Source: DASSKK01 sp035690495
GTDB taxonomy: Bacteria; Actinomycetota; Actinomycetes; Propionibacteriales; Nocardioidaceae
Assembly: GCA_035690495.1 (NCBI GenBank)
Contig: DASSKK010000062.1
Location: forward strand, 1-46,753
Reading direction: 5' to 3'
Length of the DNA: 46,753 nt
Position 1 is the stretch's first letter, and every line of letters starts with the position of its first letter. Shown here piece by piece: positions 21,630 to 29,216 of the stretch. The notes beneath the pieces were generated by a model. It did no database searches. It saw only the letters and a list, made by a program, of their open reading frames with translations, and was not told the origin of the DNA. The position numbers were made by a program, and so were the translations under genes.

Positions 21630-23513
21630 ATGACGGCGACCGTAGAGCCGGAGGTCGAAGGGCAGGGCAGGTTCGAGTCGGCGGACGCCGGGCTGAAACG
21701 GACGATGTCGTTGACCCAGCTGCTGTTCTTGGGGGTCAGCGCCCAGGTCGGTTCGGGGTGGCTGTTCGCCGTGCTGTCCGCGGCCGGTCTGGCCGGGCCG
21801 GCCGCGCTGGTGTCCTGGGTGGTCGCCGGCATCCTGGTGGGGTTGATCGCGCTCGCGTACGGCGAGCTGGGCTCGATGCTGCCCCGCTCCGGGGCGATCG
21901 TTCGCTACACCTACCTCAGCCACGGGTCGTTCAACGGCTGGATCATCGGCTGGGCGTACTGGCTGTCGGCGGTGACGATCCCTCCGCTGGAGGCCGAGGC
22001 GGTGCTCACCTACATCGGTGGCCGCTTCGACGCTACCCACTTCCTGGAGAAGAAGGAGGGCGTCGACGTACTCACCTGGCCCAACGGCATCGTCGCGGGC
22101 ATCATCTTGATGCTGTTCTTCTTCGTCTTGAACTTCTACGGCGCCAAGCTGCTCTCGGAGTCCAACCGCTGGGTGACGCTGTGGAAGATCGCGCTGCCGA
22201 CCGCGACCTTCTGCTTCTTGTTCTACGTCCTCAACGGCGCCAACTTCCACGCCTACGGCGGGTTCACCCCGCAGGGAATCGCCCCGATCTTCCACGCGAT
22301 CGCGTCCGCGGGCATCATCTTCTCGCTGCTCGGCTTCCGGCAGGCCCTCGACTACGGCGGAGAGGTGCGCAACCCGCAACGCAACGTGCCGCTCGCGACC
22401 TGGGGCTCGATCGTGATCCCGGTGGTCCTGTACACGCTGCTGCAGGCCGCGTTCCTGGGCGCGATCAACTGGGCAGACGCCGGGCTGAACCCCGGCCAGT
22501 GGAGCATGCTCGAGGGCAGCAACTGGGCCGACGGACCCTTCTTCCACGCCCTGGACGCGGCCGGCGTCGCGGCCCTCGCGGCTCTCGGCACACTGCTGCT
22601 GATCGACGCCGCCGTCTCCCCGCTCGCCACGGGCTGGGTCTACCTGGGCACCGCGACCCGCACCGGCTACGGGCTCGGCGTGCACCGCAACGTCCCGCCG
22701 ATCTTCCAGGCCAACAACCGGTTCGGCATCCCGTGGGTAGCTCTGGCCGTCTCCAGCGTGATCGGCTGCGTGTTCTTCGTGCCGGCACCGAGCTGGTACC
22801 AGCTGGTCGGGTTCATCAGCGCGGCCGCCGTACTCACCTACATCATGGGCGGGGTCGGGCTGCCTGTGCTGCGTCGCACGGCACCGGGGCTGCCGCGGCC
22901 GTTCCGTCTGAAGGCGGCCTGGCTGTGGTCGCCGATCAGCTTCCTTGCGGCCGTGTTGATCTTGTACTGGGCCGGCTTCTCCACGCTGATGAACGTGTTC
23001 ACCGCGACGTTCATCGGGCTGCCGCTGTTCGCCTGGTACTACGCGTGGAAGCGCGGCTGGACCAGCCGGATGGCCGCCGGGATCCTCGGGGCGGTGTTCC
23101 TGGTGCTGTGGGTCTGGGTCGCCTACGCCGGCGGCTGGGTGCTGACCAGCTCGGGGACCCAGCGCTCGGGCGGCTGGTCGTTCGCGGGCTACGACATCGC
23201 CTTCTCCGCGCTGCTGCTGGCGTTCTGCGTGGCTCTGTGGGCGGTCTCGAACGACGAGGGGCGTACGCACATCCAGGCCACCGCCTGGCTGATATGGCTG
23301 ATCCTGGCCACGATCCCGGTGTCCTACTACGCGTTCTACGGCCCGTTGGACAAGCCGCCGCTCGCGTTCCCTTGGGGCACGATCATCGAGATCGGCCTGG
23401 GCGTCACGGCCTACGTGTGGGGGGTGCGCAGTGGCTTCGCGACCGAGGAGATCACCGACATCTGCGACAGCTATCGCAGCGGAGGCATCGAGGCGGCGGC
23501 CGAGCGGATCTGA
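21630..23513 (+). CDS. APC-superfamily amino acid permease
   Basis: A 627-residue transporter with about 14 hydrophobic segments. It opens with a soluble tail, then SLTQLLFLGVSAQVGSGWLF, where GSGWLF matches the permease at 7056-8780. ELGSMLPRSGA, GIIFSLLGFRQALDYGGEVRNP and FFVPAPSWYQLVGFIS correspond to conserved APC segments. It is longer than the usual 450-550 residues because of extra C-terminal helices ending SYRSGGIEAAAERI. ATG 21630 has GAGGGAGGGG at good spacing. It is inserted between rplU and the RNase E/G gene, which are neighbours in many actinobacteria. The substrate is unknown; an acidic amino acid is a guess from similarity to the YveA group. Confidence 0.92.
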   Translation: MTATVEPEVEGQGRFESADAGLKRTMSLTQLLFLGVSAQVGSGWLFAVLSAAGLAGPAALVSWVVAGILVGLIALAYGELGSMLPRSGAIVRYTYLSHGSFNGWIIGWAYWLSAVTIPPLEAEAVLTYIGGRFDATHFLEKKEGVDVLTWPNGIVAGIILMLFFFVLNFYGAKLLSESNRWVTLWKIALPTATFCFLFYVLNGANFHAYGGFTPQGIAPIFHAIASAGIIFSLLGFRQALDYGGEVRNPQRNVPLATWGSIVIPVVLYTLLQAAFLGAINWADAGLNPGQWSMLEGSNWADGPFFHALDAAGVAALAALGTLLLIDAAVSPLATGWVYLGTATRTGYGLGVHRNVPPIFQANNRFGIPWVALAVSSVIGCVFFVPAPSWYQLVGFISAAAVLTYIMGGVGLPVLRRTAPGLPRPFRLKAAWLWSPISFLAAVLILYWAGFSTLMNVFTATFIGLPLFAWYYAWKRGWTSRMAAGILGAVFLVLWVWVAYAGGWVLTSSGTQRSGGWSFAGYDIAFSALLLAFCVALWAVSNDEGRTHIQATAWLIWLILATIPVSYYAFYGPLDKPPLAFPWGTIIEIGLGVTAYVWGVRSGFATEEITDICDSYRSGGIEAAAERI

Positions 23514-23543
23514 CCGGCCACCGCCCAGCGCGATCTCGGCAGC

Positions 23544-26282
23544 TCAGCGGGCGTCGGCCGGAGGACCGGCAGCGCGCACGCTGCGCCGCCGCACGGTGGT
23601 CACCAGCCGTGGACTGCTCGACGCCGCGGCGGCCGCCTCGTCCTGCTCGACCGGCTCGGCCCGCGCCGCGGAAGGCTCCGCCTGGTCGCCCTCCGCCTGG
23701 TTGCCCTGCGCCTGCTCGCGCTTGGCCTGCTCCGGCTCTTCACGCTCGGTCTGCTCCGACTCTTCACGCTCGATCTGCTCCGACTCTTCACGCTCGGCCT
23801 GCTCGCGCTCTGCACGCTCGCGCTCGGCACGCTTCCCCGGAGTCGCCATCGCGGCGACGTCCTTCGGCGACGGAGGGGCCGGCGGGGTCGGCTCAGCGTG
23901 GCCGCCGTCGTCCTTGCCCGACTTTCCGCGGTTGCGGCCGCGCCGTGAGCGTCGCGGTTCCTCCTCCTGCGGCGTGGGCTCGACCGGCTCGAGCTGCACG
24001 ACGACACCGCGGCCCTGGCAGTGCTCGCAGGTATCGCTGAACGCCTCGAGCAGCCCCGTGCCGATCCGCTTGCGGGTCATCTGCACCAGCCCGAGCGAGG
24101 TGACCTCGGCCACCTGGTGGCGGGTGCGGTCCCGTCCGAGACACTCCACCAGCCGGCGCAGCACCAGCTCGCGGTTGCTCTCCAGAACCATGTCGATGAA
24201 GTCCACCACGATGATTCCGCCGATGTCGCGCAGCCGCAGCTGCCGGACGATCTCCTCGGCGGCTTCCAGGTTGTTCTTGGTGACGGTCTCCTCCAGATTG
24301 CCCCCGGAACCGGTGAACTTGCCCGTGTTCACGTCGACGACCGTCATCGCCTCCGTGCGGTCGACGATCAACGAGCCACCCGACGGCAGCCACACCTTCC
24401 GGTCCAGACCCTTGGCGATCTGCTCGTCGATGCGGTACGTCGCAAAGGCGTCGTCACCGGCGTACTTCTCCAACCGCTCGGCCAGGTCGGGAGCCACGTG
24501 CTCGACGTAGCCGTCGACCATGTCCCACGCGTCGTCGCCGGAGACGACGAGCTTGGCGAAGTCCTCGGTGAACAGGTCTCGGACCACCTTCAAGGTGAGG
24601 TCCGGCTCGCCGTACAACAACTGCGGTGCACCGTTCTTGCCGCCCTTGGACGCCTTCTCGACCTTGGCCTCGATGTCGTTCCAGCGCGCGGTCAACCGTT
24701 CGACGTCGCGGGTCAGCTCCTCCTCGCTCGCGCCCTCGGCAGCGGTGCGGACGATGACGCCGGCGGACTCCGGCACGATCTGCTTGAGCAGGTCCTTGAG
24801 TCGGTTGCGCTCGGTGTCGGGCAGCTTGCGGGAGATGCCGCTGGTAGTCCCGTCGGGCACATAGACCAGGAACCGGCCGGGCAGGCTGATCTGGCTGGTC
24901 AGCCGGGCGCCCTTGTGGCCGATCGGGTCCTTGGTCACCTGCACCAGCACCGACTGGCCGGACTTGAGCACCTGCTCGATCTTGCGTGGGCCGTCCCTGT
25001 GACTGCCAGCGCCCATCGTCTTCCAGTTCACCTCGCCGGCGTACAGCACGGCGTTGCGGCCCTTGCCGATGTCGATGAAGGCCGCCTCCATCGAGGGCAG
25101 CACGTTCTGCACCTTGCCGAGGTAGACGTTGCCGATCAGCGACGTCTGCGACTCCCGCGCGACGTAGTGCTCGACCAGGACCTTGTCCTCGATCACGGCG
25201 ATCTGGGTGAGGTCGTCGCGCTGGCGGATCACCATCACCCGCTCCACGGACTCGCGGCGGGCAAGGAACTCGGCCTCGCTGACGATCGGGGCACGGCGTC
25301 GTCCTGCCTCACGTCCCTCACGACGACGCTGCTTCTTGGCCTCGAGCCGGGTGGACCCGCTCAACGCGGTGATCTCGTCCTCGACCGCGCGGGCCTTGCG
25401 CACCCGGGTGACGGTCTTCTCCGGGTCATCCGGTGAGGCGTCACCCTCCTCGCCCGCCCGGCGCCGGCGGCGCCGGCGTCGGCCGGTCCCGGACTCACCG
25501 TCGGACTTCTTGGCGTCCTCGGCCTGCTGGCCGTCCTTCTTGCTGTCCTTGTCCTTGTTGCCGTCCTTGCCTGCCTTGCCGGACTTGCTGTCGTCACCCG
25601 ACGACGAAGACTCATCGTCGCCGCCGGAGTCGGGGCCGCCGTCGGAGCCCTTGCGCCGGCGACGTCCGCCTCGCCGGCGGCGACGACGCCCGCTGCCACC
25701 CCCGGATTCGTCGCCTGACTCATCCTCGGTCTCGTCGGCATCGCCGCGACGCGACTCGCCGCCCTCCGACTGCCCGGTCTGCACGGCCGCCTGCGGGGCC
25801 GACTTGCTTGGCGTGGGTGTCGTCTCGGGCGCCTTGAAAAGCACCGGGGCGAGCGCACCGGCCTGCCCCGCGCCGGCTTCTCCAGACGCGGACTCGTCGG
25901 CGGAGCCGGGCTGCCCGGCTTCCGAGGCGCCTGCGCTCTTCTTCGCGGTCTTCTTGGCCGTCTTCTTCGCGGCGGTCTTCTTGGTGGCCTTCTTGGCGGT
26001 CTTCTTCGCCGCCTTCTCAGCCGCGTCCGGCGCGGCGTCGGACGCCGCTTCCGGGGCACCTGCGGCCGGCGCCTCCAGGTCGGCAGTCTCCGAGGCCGCC
26101 CGCGCGGCAGACTTCTTGGTTGCCGCCTTCTTCGCCGCCTTCTTGGCAGGTGCCTTCTTGGCGGTGGTCTTGGCGGCCTTCCTCGCAGTCTTCTTCGCGG
26201 TCCCGCCCTCGGGGGCCTGCTCCTGCGCCGGCGGGCCAGCCGGGGTGCTCTGGTCCTGCTGTGGGTTCTGGTCGTCGAGCAT
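23544..26282 (-). CDS. rne: Ribonuclease E/G family protein
   Basis: A 912-residue endoribonuclease that processes rRNA and mRNA. The N-terminal about 280 residues are low complexity: lysine/alanine repeats of KKTAKKA type that resemble histone H1 tails, then acidic and RRRRRGGRRRR segments. The S1/RNase H-like catalytic core runs from about residue 340 to 800. It contains the S1 part (SLIGNVYLGKVQNVLPSMEAA) and the catalytic metal-site phrase VDVNTGKFTG, then RDIGGIIVVDFIDM. The CEHCQGRG zinc-link cysteines follow. The C-terminal tail has an eight-residue repeat rich in E and R (EREESEQ). ATG 26282 with GAGGAG upstream is chosen. The tails probably bind RNA or degradosome partners. Confidence 0.95.
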   Translation of the reverse strand: MLDDQNPQQDQSTPAGPPAQEQAPEGGTAKKTARKAAKTTAKKAPAKKAAKKAATKKSAARAASETADLEAPAAGAPEAASDAAPDAAEKAAKKTAKKATKKTAAKKTAKKTAKKSAGASEAGQPGSADESASGEAGAGQAGALAPVLFKAPETTPTPSKSAPQAAVQTGQSEGGESRRGDADETEDESGDESGGGSGRRRRRRGGRRRRKGSDGGPDSGGDDESSSSGDDSKSGKAGKDGNKDKDSKKDGQQAEDAKKSDGESGTGRRRRRRRRAGEEGDASPDDPEKTVTRVRKARAVEDEITALSGSTRLEAKKQRRREGREAGRRRAPIVSEAEFLARRESVERVMVIRQRDDLTQIAVIEDKVLVEHYVARESQTSLIGNVYLGKVQNVLPSMEAAFIDIGKGRNAVLYAGEVNWKTMGAGSHRDGPRKIEQVLKSGQSVLVQVTKDPIGHKGARLTSQISLPGRFLVYVPDGTTSGISRKLPDTERNRLKDLLKQIVPESAGVIVRTAAEGASEEELTRDVERLTARWNDIEAKVEKASKGGKNGAPQLLYGEPDLTLKVVRDLFTEDFAKLVVSGDDAWDMVDGYVEHVAPDLAERLEKYAGDDAFATYRIDEQIAKGLDRKVWLPSGGSLIVDRTEAMTVVDVNTGKFTGSGGNLEETVTKNNLEAAEEIVRQLRLRDIGGIIVVDFIDMVLESNRELVLRRLVECLGRDRTRHQVAEVTSLGLVQMTRKRIGTGLLEAFSDTCEHCQGRGVVVQLEPVEPTPQEEEPRRSRRGRNRGKSGKDDGGHAEPTPPAPPSPKDVAAMATPGKRAERERAEREQAEREESEQIEREESEQTEREEPEQAKREQAQGNQAEGDQAEPSAARAEPVEQDEAAAAASSSPRLVTTVRRRSVRAAGPPADAR
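23727..23824 (-). repeat. 24-bp tandem repeat coding acidic heptad-like tail of RNase E/G
   Basis: The sequence CTCTTCACGCTCG recurs about every 24 bases. It encodes successive EREESEQ/EREEPEQ-type octads in the RNase E/G C-terminal tail. Length polymorphism between strains is likely. Confidence 0.7.
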
Positions 26283-26470
26283 CTGCTCTCCTCGGCTCCC
26301 GGCGCTGCGGAGAACGCACACGTGGGAGCGTGTCATCGTCTCCCGGGTCGCAACCCGGGTCGACGCAAGCCTGCGGATGGGGCGACGCCCTCCGAGTGTC
26401 TCGTCGGTGGGGCGCCACGCCAGCGCATTCCGCGGTCGACGTTGCGTGTCCCGACCCTGTCACGGTCGAG

Positions 26471-27208
26471 TCACGGCGTGTCGCGGTCGGGTGCCAACGG
26501 GTCGCCCACCGTGCCGGTTCGCGGTTCCCACGGGCCCTGCGCCAGCCGCCCATGCACTGCAGCGGCACCGGCATCGAGCCCGGCGATCCCACGAAGTCCG
26601 GCAAGAACGTCGTCAGGTCTCACGGACGGGGTTCCGTGCCGTAGGACCATCTCCAGTATCGCACACTCCTCGCGATCACCGGGTACGACCACGGTGAGCG
26701 CCATCACCGCGGCCCGCGCGTCGAAGGTGCGCGGCCCCTTCTTCGTCGTCCGCTCGACGTCGACGTGCCGCTCCGCGAGGAATGCGGCGACCGCCGCGGT
26801 GGCCGCCTCAGGCCGCACCCCGGGCAGCCTGGTGCGCCAGTGGCTGGCCTGGAGCCGGTCGGCAAGCGACCCGCCGGCGGTCACCACCACCTCGAGCACG
26901 TCCAGACCGTCCGGCAGGGCTGTGTCGAGGGCGGCGTGTACGGCGACCGGGTCGATCGTGCGGGCCAGGGCCAGCTCGAGGTACTCGGCCTCGCTCGCCG
27001 CCCCGGTGGGGGCCGCGCCGGCGTAGGAGATCCGCGGATGCGGGTGGAACCCCGAGGAGTACGCCATCGGCACCCGGGCCCGCACCAGTGCCCGTTCGAA
27101 GGCCCGGGCGAAGTCACGGTGGCTCGCGAATCGCAATCGCCCGCGTTTGGCGTAGCGCAGGCGCAGCCGCTGGACCGGGGGAGCCTGCTGCTCGGGTTGG
27201 TCGGCCAC
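26471..27208 (-). CDS. TIGR03936/DUF2344 radical SAM-associated protein
   Basis: A 245-residue protein of the DUF2344 family, which usually lies beside or is fused to the TIGR03960 radical SAM protein. The N-terminal block RLRLRYAKRGRLRFASHRDFARAFERALVRARVPMAYSSGFHPHPRISYA holds the family signature. GTG 27208 is preceded by TAGGCT at seven bases, implying a leaderless transcript. In relatives the order is TIGR03960-TIGR03936-rne. Here the pair is split by an MFS gene and a toxin-antitoxin pair. The biochemical role of the pair is not established; modification of tRNA or a cofactor is sometimes guessed. Confidence 0.88.
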   Translation of the reverse strand: MADQPEQQAPPVQRLRLRYAKRGRLRFASHRDFARAFERALVRARVPMAYSSGFHPHPRISYAGAAPTGAASEAEYLELALARTIDPVAVHAALDTALPDGLDVLEVVVTAGGSLADRLQASHWRTRLPGVRPEAATAAVAAFLAERHVDVERTTKKGPRTFDARAAVMALTVVVPGDREECAILEMVLRHGTPSVRPDDVLAGLRGIAGLDAGAAAVHGRLAQGPWEPRTGTVGDPLAPDRDTP

Positions 27209-27215
27209 CCGCCGC

Positions 27216-27221
27216 AGCCTA
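27216..27221 (-). promoter_or_regulatory. -10-like TAGGCT, leaderless DUF2344 gene
   Basis: On the minus strand TAGGCT ends seven bases before GTG 27208. The divergent MFS gene starts at 27327, so both promoters share a 118-base gap. Confidence 0.5.
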
Positions 27222-27326
27222 CCGACGCTCACCGGAAGCCCCACTCGAGGTCCGAAGCCCAACTCGACCAGTTGCCGGTGCGGCCCCGCTGCGGGGAGCG
27301 GGCCGGCCTGCGGGCAGGATGGCGCG

Positions 27327-28562
27327 GTGAGCAGCGAGGATGCGCAGCCGGTGCCGCACCGGGACACCCGTGCGGAGAAGGTGCTGGTGGTGGTCGGCAT
27401 CGTGGTGCTCGCGTTCAACCTGCGCCCTGCGGCGATCAGCGTCGGCCCGGTCCTCGACGAGATCACCCATGCGCTGTCGATGTCCGACACCGTCGCCGGC
27501 GTGCTGACCACCCTCCCCGTGCTCGCCTTCGCGGGGTTCGGTGCTCTCGCGCCCTTCCTGGCGCGTGCGCTCGGGCTGCACCGGGTGGCGCTGCTGGCGC
27601 TGGGCTGCGTGGTCGCCGGGCTCGTCGTACGCGCAATCACCGACAACACCGTGGTGTTCCTGCTTCTCTCGCTGCTTGCGCTGTCGGGAATGGCCACCGC
27701 GAACGTGCTGCTCCCCTCGATGGTCAAGCTGCACTTCCCCACCCGGATCGGGCTGATGACCTCGATCTACACCACGTCCCTGGCCGTCGGGCTGACCGGC
27801 TCCTCGGTGCTCACCGTGCCGGTCGAGCACGCGTTCGGGTCGTGGCGGTGGGGGCTGCTGGTGTGGGCGCTCACCGCCGCGGTCGCGGCGCTGCCGTGGT
27901 TCGGGCTGCTGCGCCACGATCGCGTCCCGGAGGGCACGCCGAGCAGGATCACGCTCGGCGCGGTCGGCCGGACGCGGCTGGGCTGGGTCATGGCGATCTT
28001 CTTCGGCCTGCAGTCGCTGCAGGCCTACTCGGTGTTCGGCTGGTTCGCGCAGGTCTACCGCGACGCCGGATTCTCCGCGCAGACGGCGGGTCTGCTGCTC
28101 GGGGTGATCACCGCGATCAGCATCCCGCTGTCGCTGTGGCTGCCCGCGCTGGCCGCGCGGATGGACGATCAGACCTGGCTGATGGCCGTGCTGGTCGCCT
28201 GCTACCCGGTCGGCTACCTCGGGCTGATCTTCGCGCCGGTCGCCGGCGCCTGGCTGTGGGCGATCATGGTCGGCATCGCCGCCGCGGTGTTCCCGGTCGT
28301 GCTCGCGCTGATCAGCGTGCGAGCGCGCACCAGCGAGGGCACTGCGGCGCTGTCCGGGTTCACCCAGTCGGTGGGCTACCTGATGGCCGCGGTCGGGCCG
28401 CTGGGGATGGGCGTGCTCTACGACCTGACCGGCGGGTGGACGATCCCGCTGGTCGCGCTGCTGGTGCTGGTCGTCCCGCAGTTCTTCTTCGGGCTGGCGG
28501 TCGCACGCCCGGCGTACATCGAGGACCAGCTGGCCGCACCGGCGCAGATTTCGCGCGGGTGA
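27327..28562 (+). CDS. MFS transporter of the CynX/NimT type
   Basis: A 411-residue major-facilitator protein with about 12 transmembrane segments. VVLAFNLRPAAISVGPVLDEI near the N-terminus is characteristic of the CynX/NimT subgroup, which includes cyanate and nitroimidazole-related exporters; the substrate here is unknown. SVLTVPVEHAFGSWRWGLLVW marks the segment 5-6 region. GTG 27327 has CAGGAT six bases upstream, a relaxed form of the leaderless spacing seen elsewhere. The gene converges with mazF (3-base gap) and, with mazEF, interrupts the radical SAM/DUF2344 pair, which suggests a later insertion. Confidence 0.9.
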   Translation: MSSEDAQPVPHRDTRAEKVLVVVGIVVLAFNLRPAAISVGPVLDEITHALSMSDTVAGVLTTLPVLAFAGFGALAPFLARALGLHRVALLALGCVVAGLVVRAITDNTVVFLLLSLLALSGMATANVLLPSMVKLHFPTRIGLMTSIYTTSLAVGLTGSSVLTVPVEHAFGSWRWGLLVWALTAAVAALPWFGLLRHDRVPEGTPSRITLGAVGRTRLGWVMAIFFGLQSLQAYSVFGWFAQVYRDAGFSAQTAGLLLGVITAISIPLSLWLPALAARMDDQTWLMAVLVACYPVGYLGLIFAPVAGAWLWAIMVGIAAAVFPVVLALISVRARTSEGTAALSGFTQSVGYLMAAVGPLGMGVLYDLTGGWTIPLVALLVLVVPQFFFGLAVARPAYIEDQLAAPAQISRG

Positions 28563-28565
28563 TGC

Positions 28566-28901
28566 TCACACGCCGAGGACGAGCCGCAGCCCCTCGTCCA
28601 GGCGATGCTGTTCGACCGTGTCGATCGCGGCGATGCGTTGGCGCAGAAGCTTCCGGTCGATCGCGAGCAGCTGGGTCACGTTGACCACCGAGCGCTGCGG
28701 CAGCAGCCCTTCGGGGAGCTGCACGTTGCCGGGGGCGTCGGCCAACCGCGTGTTGGAGGTGACTGCGGCCACGATCACGGTGGCCAGCCGTGACCGGTTG
28801 AACCGGTCCGATGAGACGATCACTGCGGGGCGGCGGTAGCCGGGCGCTGACCCGAAAGGCTCGCCGAAGTCCACCCACCAGATCTCGCCGCGGGTCACCA
28901 C
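28566..28901 (-). CDS. MazF/PemK-type mRNA interferase toxin
   Basis: A 111-residue toxin with the MazF core RGEIWWVDFGEPFGSAPGYRRPAVIVSSD (residues 4-32), the RRP motif and AVTSNTRLADAPGNVQLP with the serine/threonine of the active site. MazF proteins cleave mRNA at short sequences. Two consecutive GTG codons (28901 and 28898) can start it, and both overlap the antitoxin stop by 4-7 bases, typical of coupled toxin-antitoxin pairs. Cleavage specificity is not predictable from sequence. Confidence 0.92.
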   Translation of the reverse strand: MVTRGEIWWVDFGEPFGSAPGYRRPAVIVSSDRFNRSRLATVIVAAVTSNTRLADAPGNVQLPEGLLPQRSVVNVTQLLAIDRKLLRQRIAAIDTVEQHRLDEGLRLVLGV

Positions 28902-29128
28902 TCCCAGGCACCGGACTCGACGAGGCGACGGCCGGCGACGGCGCCACTGTCACCATTCATCTCCTCAGCGAGGGCATCCAGCCGTGTGGTCACTGGATCG
29001 GCGCCCTGGCCTCGGAGGAACTCCTCGAGCGCTCTGGCGTAGAGCTGGGAGCGGTTCAGACCCAGCTGGGCGGCGGACTCCTCGGCCTGCTCGAACAGTG
29101 GCGTCGGCAGTGAGACGGCAACCTTCAT
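28895..29128 (-). CDS. MazE/RHH-type antitoxin
   Basis: A 77-residue protein starting MKVAVSLPTPLFEQAEESAAQLGLNRSQLYARALEEFL. This is a ribbon-helix-helix DNA-binding fold with a beta strand and two helices. The acidic C-terminal tail (GDSGAVAGRRLVESGAWEW) would wrap the toxin. Antitoxins of this kind repress their own operon. TATACT six bases before ATG 29128 suggests a leaderless transcript. A partly symmetric TATAACCGGTATG overlaps this hexamer and could be the operator. Confidence 0.9.
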   Translation of the reverse strand: MKVAVSLPTPLFEQAEESAAQLGLNRSQLYARALEEFLRGQGADPVTTRLDALAEEMNGDSGAVAGRRLVESGAWEW

Positions 29129-29134
29129 CCACTA

Positions 29135-29153
29135 AGTATAACCGGTATGACGA
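29135..29153 (-). promoter_or_regulatory. -10-like TATACT and imperfect dyad of the toxin-antitoxin promoter
   Basis: On the minus strand TATACT (29140-29135) ends six bases before the antitoxin ATG. CATACCGGTTATA, centred on CCGG, overlaps it and is a possible autoregulatory site. A TTGACT lies only 12 bases upstream, too near for a standard -35. Confidence 0.5.
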
Positions 29154-29216
29154 GTCAAGGAGGGCTCAGCAGGGGCCTCCGGAGCCCGGTCAGCGATCCG
29201 AGCGGGTCGGGCATGC

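Noticed and set aside
26283..26470. Structured RNA in the RNase E/G 5' region
   Set aside because: RNase E leaders are often autoregulated, but no convincing fold or conserved hairpin could be identified by eye.
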